NCBI RefSeq assembly: GCF_002776525.5
Contig: NC_045434.1
Span: forward strand, 199,119,246-199,183,245
Direction of reading: 5' to 3'
DNA: 64,000 nt
Origin: Piliocolobus tephrosceles
Lineage: Eukaryota > Chordata > Mammalia > Primates > Cercopithecidae
Made by a program: the position numbers and the translations under genes. Shown here piece by piece: positions 63,687-64,000 of this stretch. Each line of letters starts with the position of its first letter. Positions within the stretch are counted from its first letter, which is position 1. The notes beneath the pieces were generated by a model that saw nothing but the letters and a program-made list of their open reading frames with translations, made no database searches and was not told where the DNA came from.

Positions 63687-63938
63687 ATGCTGCAAGGGCC
63701 CCGGGCCTTGGTTTCGGCCGCTGGGCAGCCCCCGAAGGTGGTGCCCGCGATGAGCCCCACAGAGCTGTGGCCATCCGGCCTCAGCAGCCCCCAGCTCTGC
63801 GCAGCTACTACCACCTACTACACGCCGCTGTACCCGCAGACGGCGCCTCCTGCAGTGGCGCCCGGCACCTGCCTCGACGCCACTCCCCACGGACCCGAGG
63901 GCCAAGTTGTTCGATGCCTGCCGGCAGGCCGGCTGCCG
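63687..63938 (+). CDS. E2F2: E2F2 first coding exon (5' part of gene)
   Basis: 84 codons from ATG 63687 to a GT donor at 63939 (CCG|GTAATG), phase 0. The protein opens MLQGPRALVSAAGQPPKVVP and includes TTTYYTPLYPQTAPP and ends CLPAGRLP. This is the N-terminus of E2F2, an activator E2F that binds DNA with a DP partner and drives S-phase genes until held by RB. In human E2F2 exon 1 stops at the same point, just before the AKRKLDLE cyclin A-binding motif, so the DNA-binding, dimerisation and RB-binding domains lie beyond the window. Compared with the human sequence as I remember it, residues 9, 15, 39 and 57 differ. The frame stays open through the donor to the window edge, so the exon end rests on the donor and homology. 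The ATG has G at -3 and C at +4. Confidence 0.95.
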
Positions 63939-64000
63939 GTAATGCTGGGGGCCCCCACCGCTTCCCCCTATGCTTTTCCAGGTGTGGGAAAGGAGGGAGG
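63939..64000 (+). other. E2F2: E2F2 intron 1, start
   Basis: Begins GTAATG after the CTGCCG exon end and runs off the window. Confidence 0.8.

Larger units (their letters stand above)
62880..64000. other. E2F2 CpG island (continues past window)
   Basis: CpG-dense from about 62.9 kb to the edge, covering the promoter, 5' UTR, first coding exon and start of intron 1. Confidence 0.75.

Overview
The window is primate genomic DNA, most likely from an Old World monkey. About 70 Alu copies of several ages cover roughly 30% of it. The youngest share features I associate with cercopithecoid AluY subfamilies: GCTCAAGCCTGTA near the start, GAGACGGGCGGATC, a GCGAGGTGGCGGGC block and GAGATCCGGCCACTGCAC. 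There are also MIR, L2, L1M, hAT-Charlie and ERVL LTR remnants and two 400-N assembly gaps. Introns, CpG islands and a TATA promoter confirm a vertebrate chromosome; nothing is bacterial or an episome. Layout: 1-29.9 kb is intergenic and repeat-rich, with an orphan CpG island at 24.05-24.72 kb. 30.03-30.25 kb is a compact GC-rich block that looks like a distal enhancer. 32.9-34.7 kb is the complete ID3 gene on the plus strand (TATA box, three exons, coding sequence 33203-33671, polyA signal 34681). 37.7-38.45 kb is a second orphan CpG island. 38.5-62.9 kb is intergenic with dense Alu nests. 62.9-64.0 kb holds the promoter, 5' UTR and first coding exon of E2F2, also on the plus strand, whose gene continues past the right edge. 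ID3 followed by E2F2 on the same strand matches the human 1p36 order read in reverse. ID3 (a dominant-negative HLH protein induced by BMP/SMAD signalling) and E2F2 (an E2F/RB-pathway activator) are both growth-control genes. The best non-gene signal is a set of three copies of one bipartite motif, CTGGCGCC-N5-GTCTG, at about -2.95 kb, +1.0 kb and +4.9 kb of the ID3 start site. GGCGCC-N5-GTCT is the known composite BMP/SMAD element. I found it nowhere else in the window, including among the other GGCGCC sites. The distal copy sits with a CRE half-site, an inverted CCAAT box, a near-palindrome and a pair of inverted CAGCTG E-boxes. I found no wholly new biological system. The novelty candidates are regulatory: the SMAD-motif triad, palindromes in the ID3 3' UTR, an E2F-type site inside ID3, two gene-less CpG islands, a perfect hairpin at 37.43 kb, and repeat structures that date duplications and correct gap sizes.
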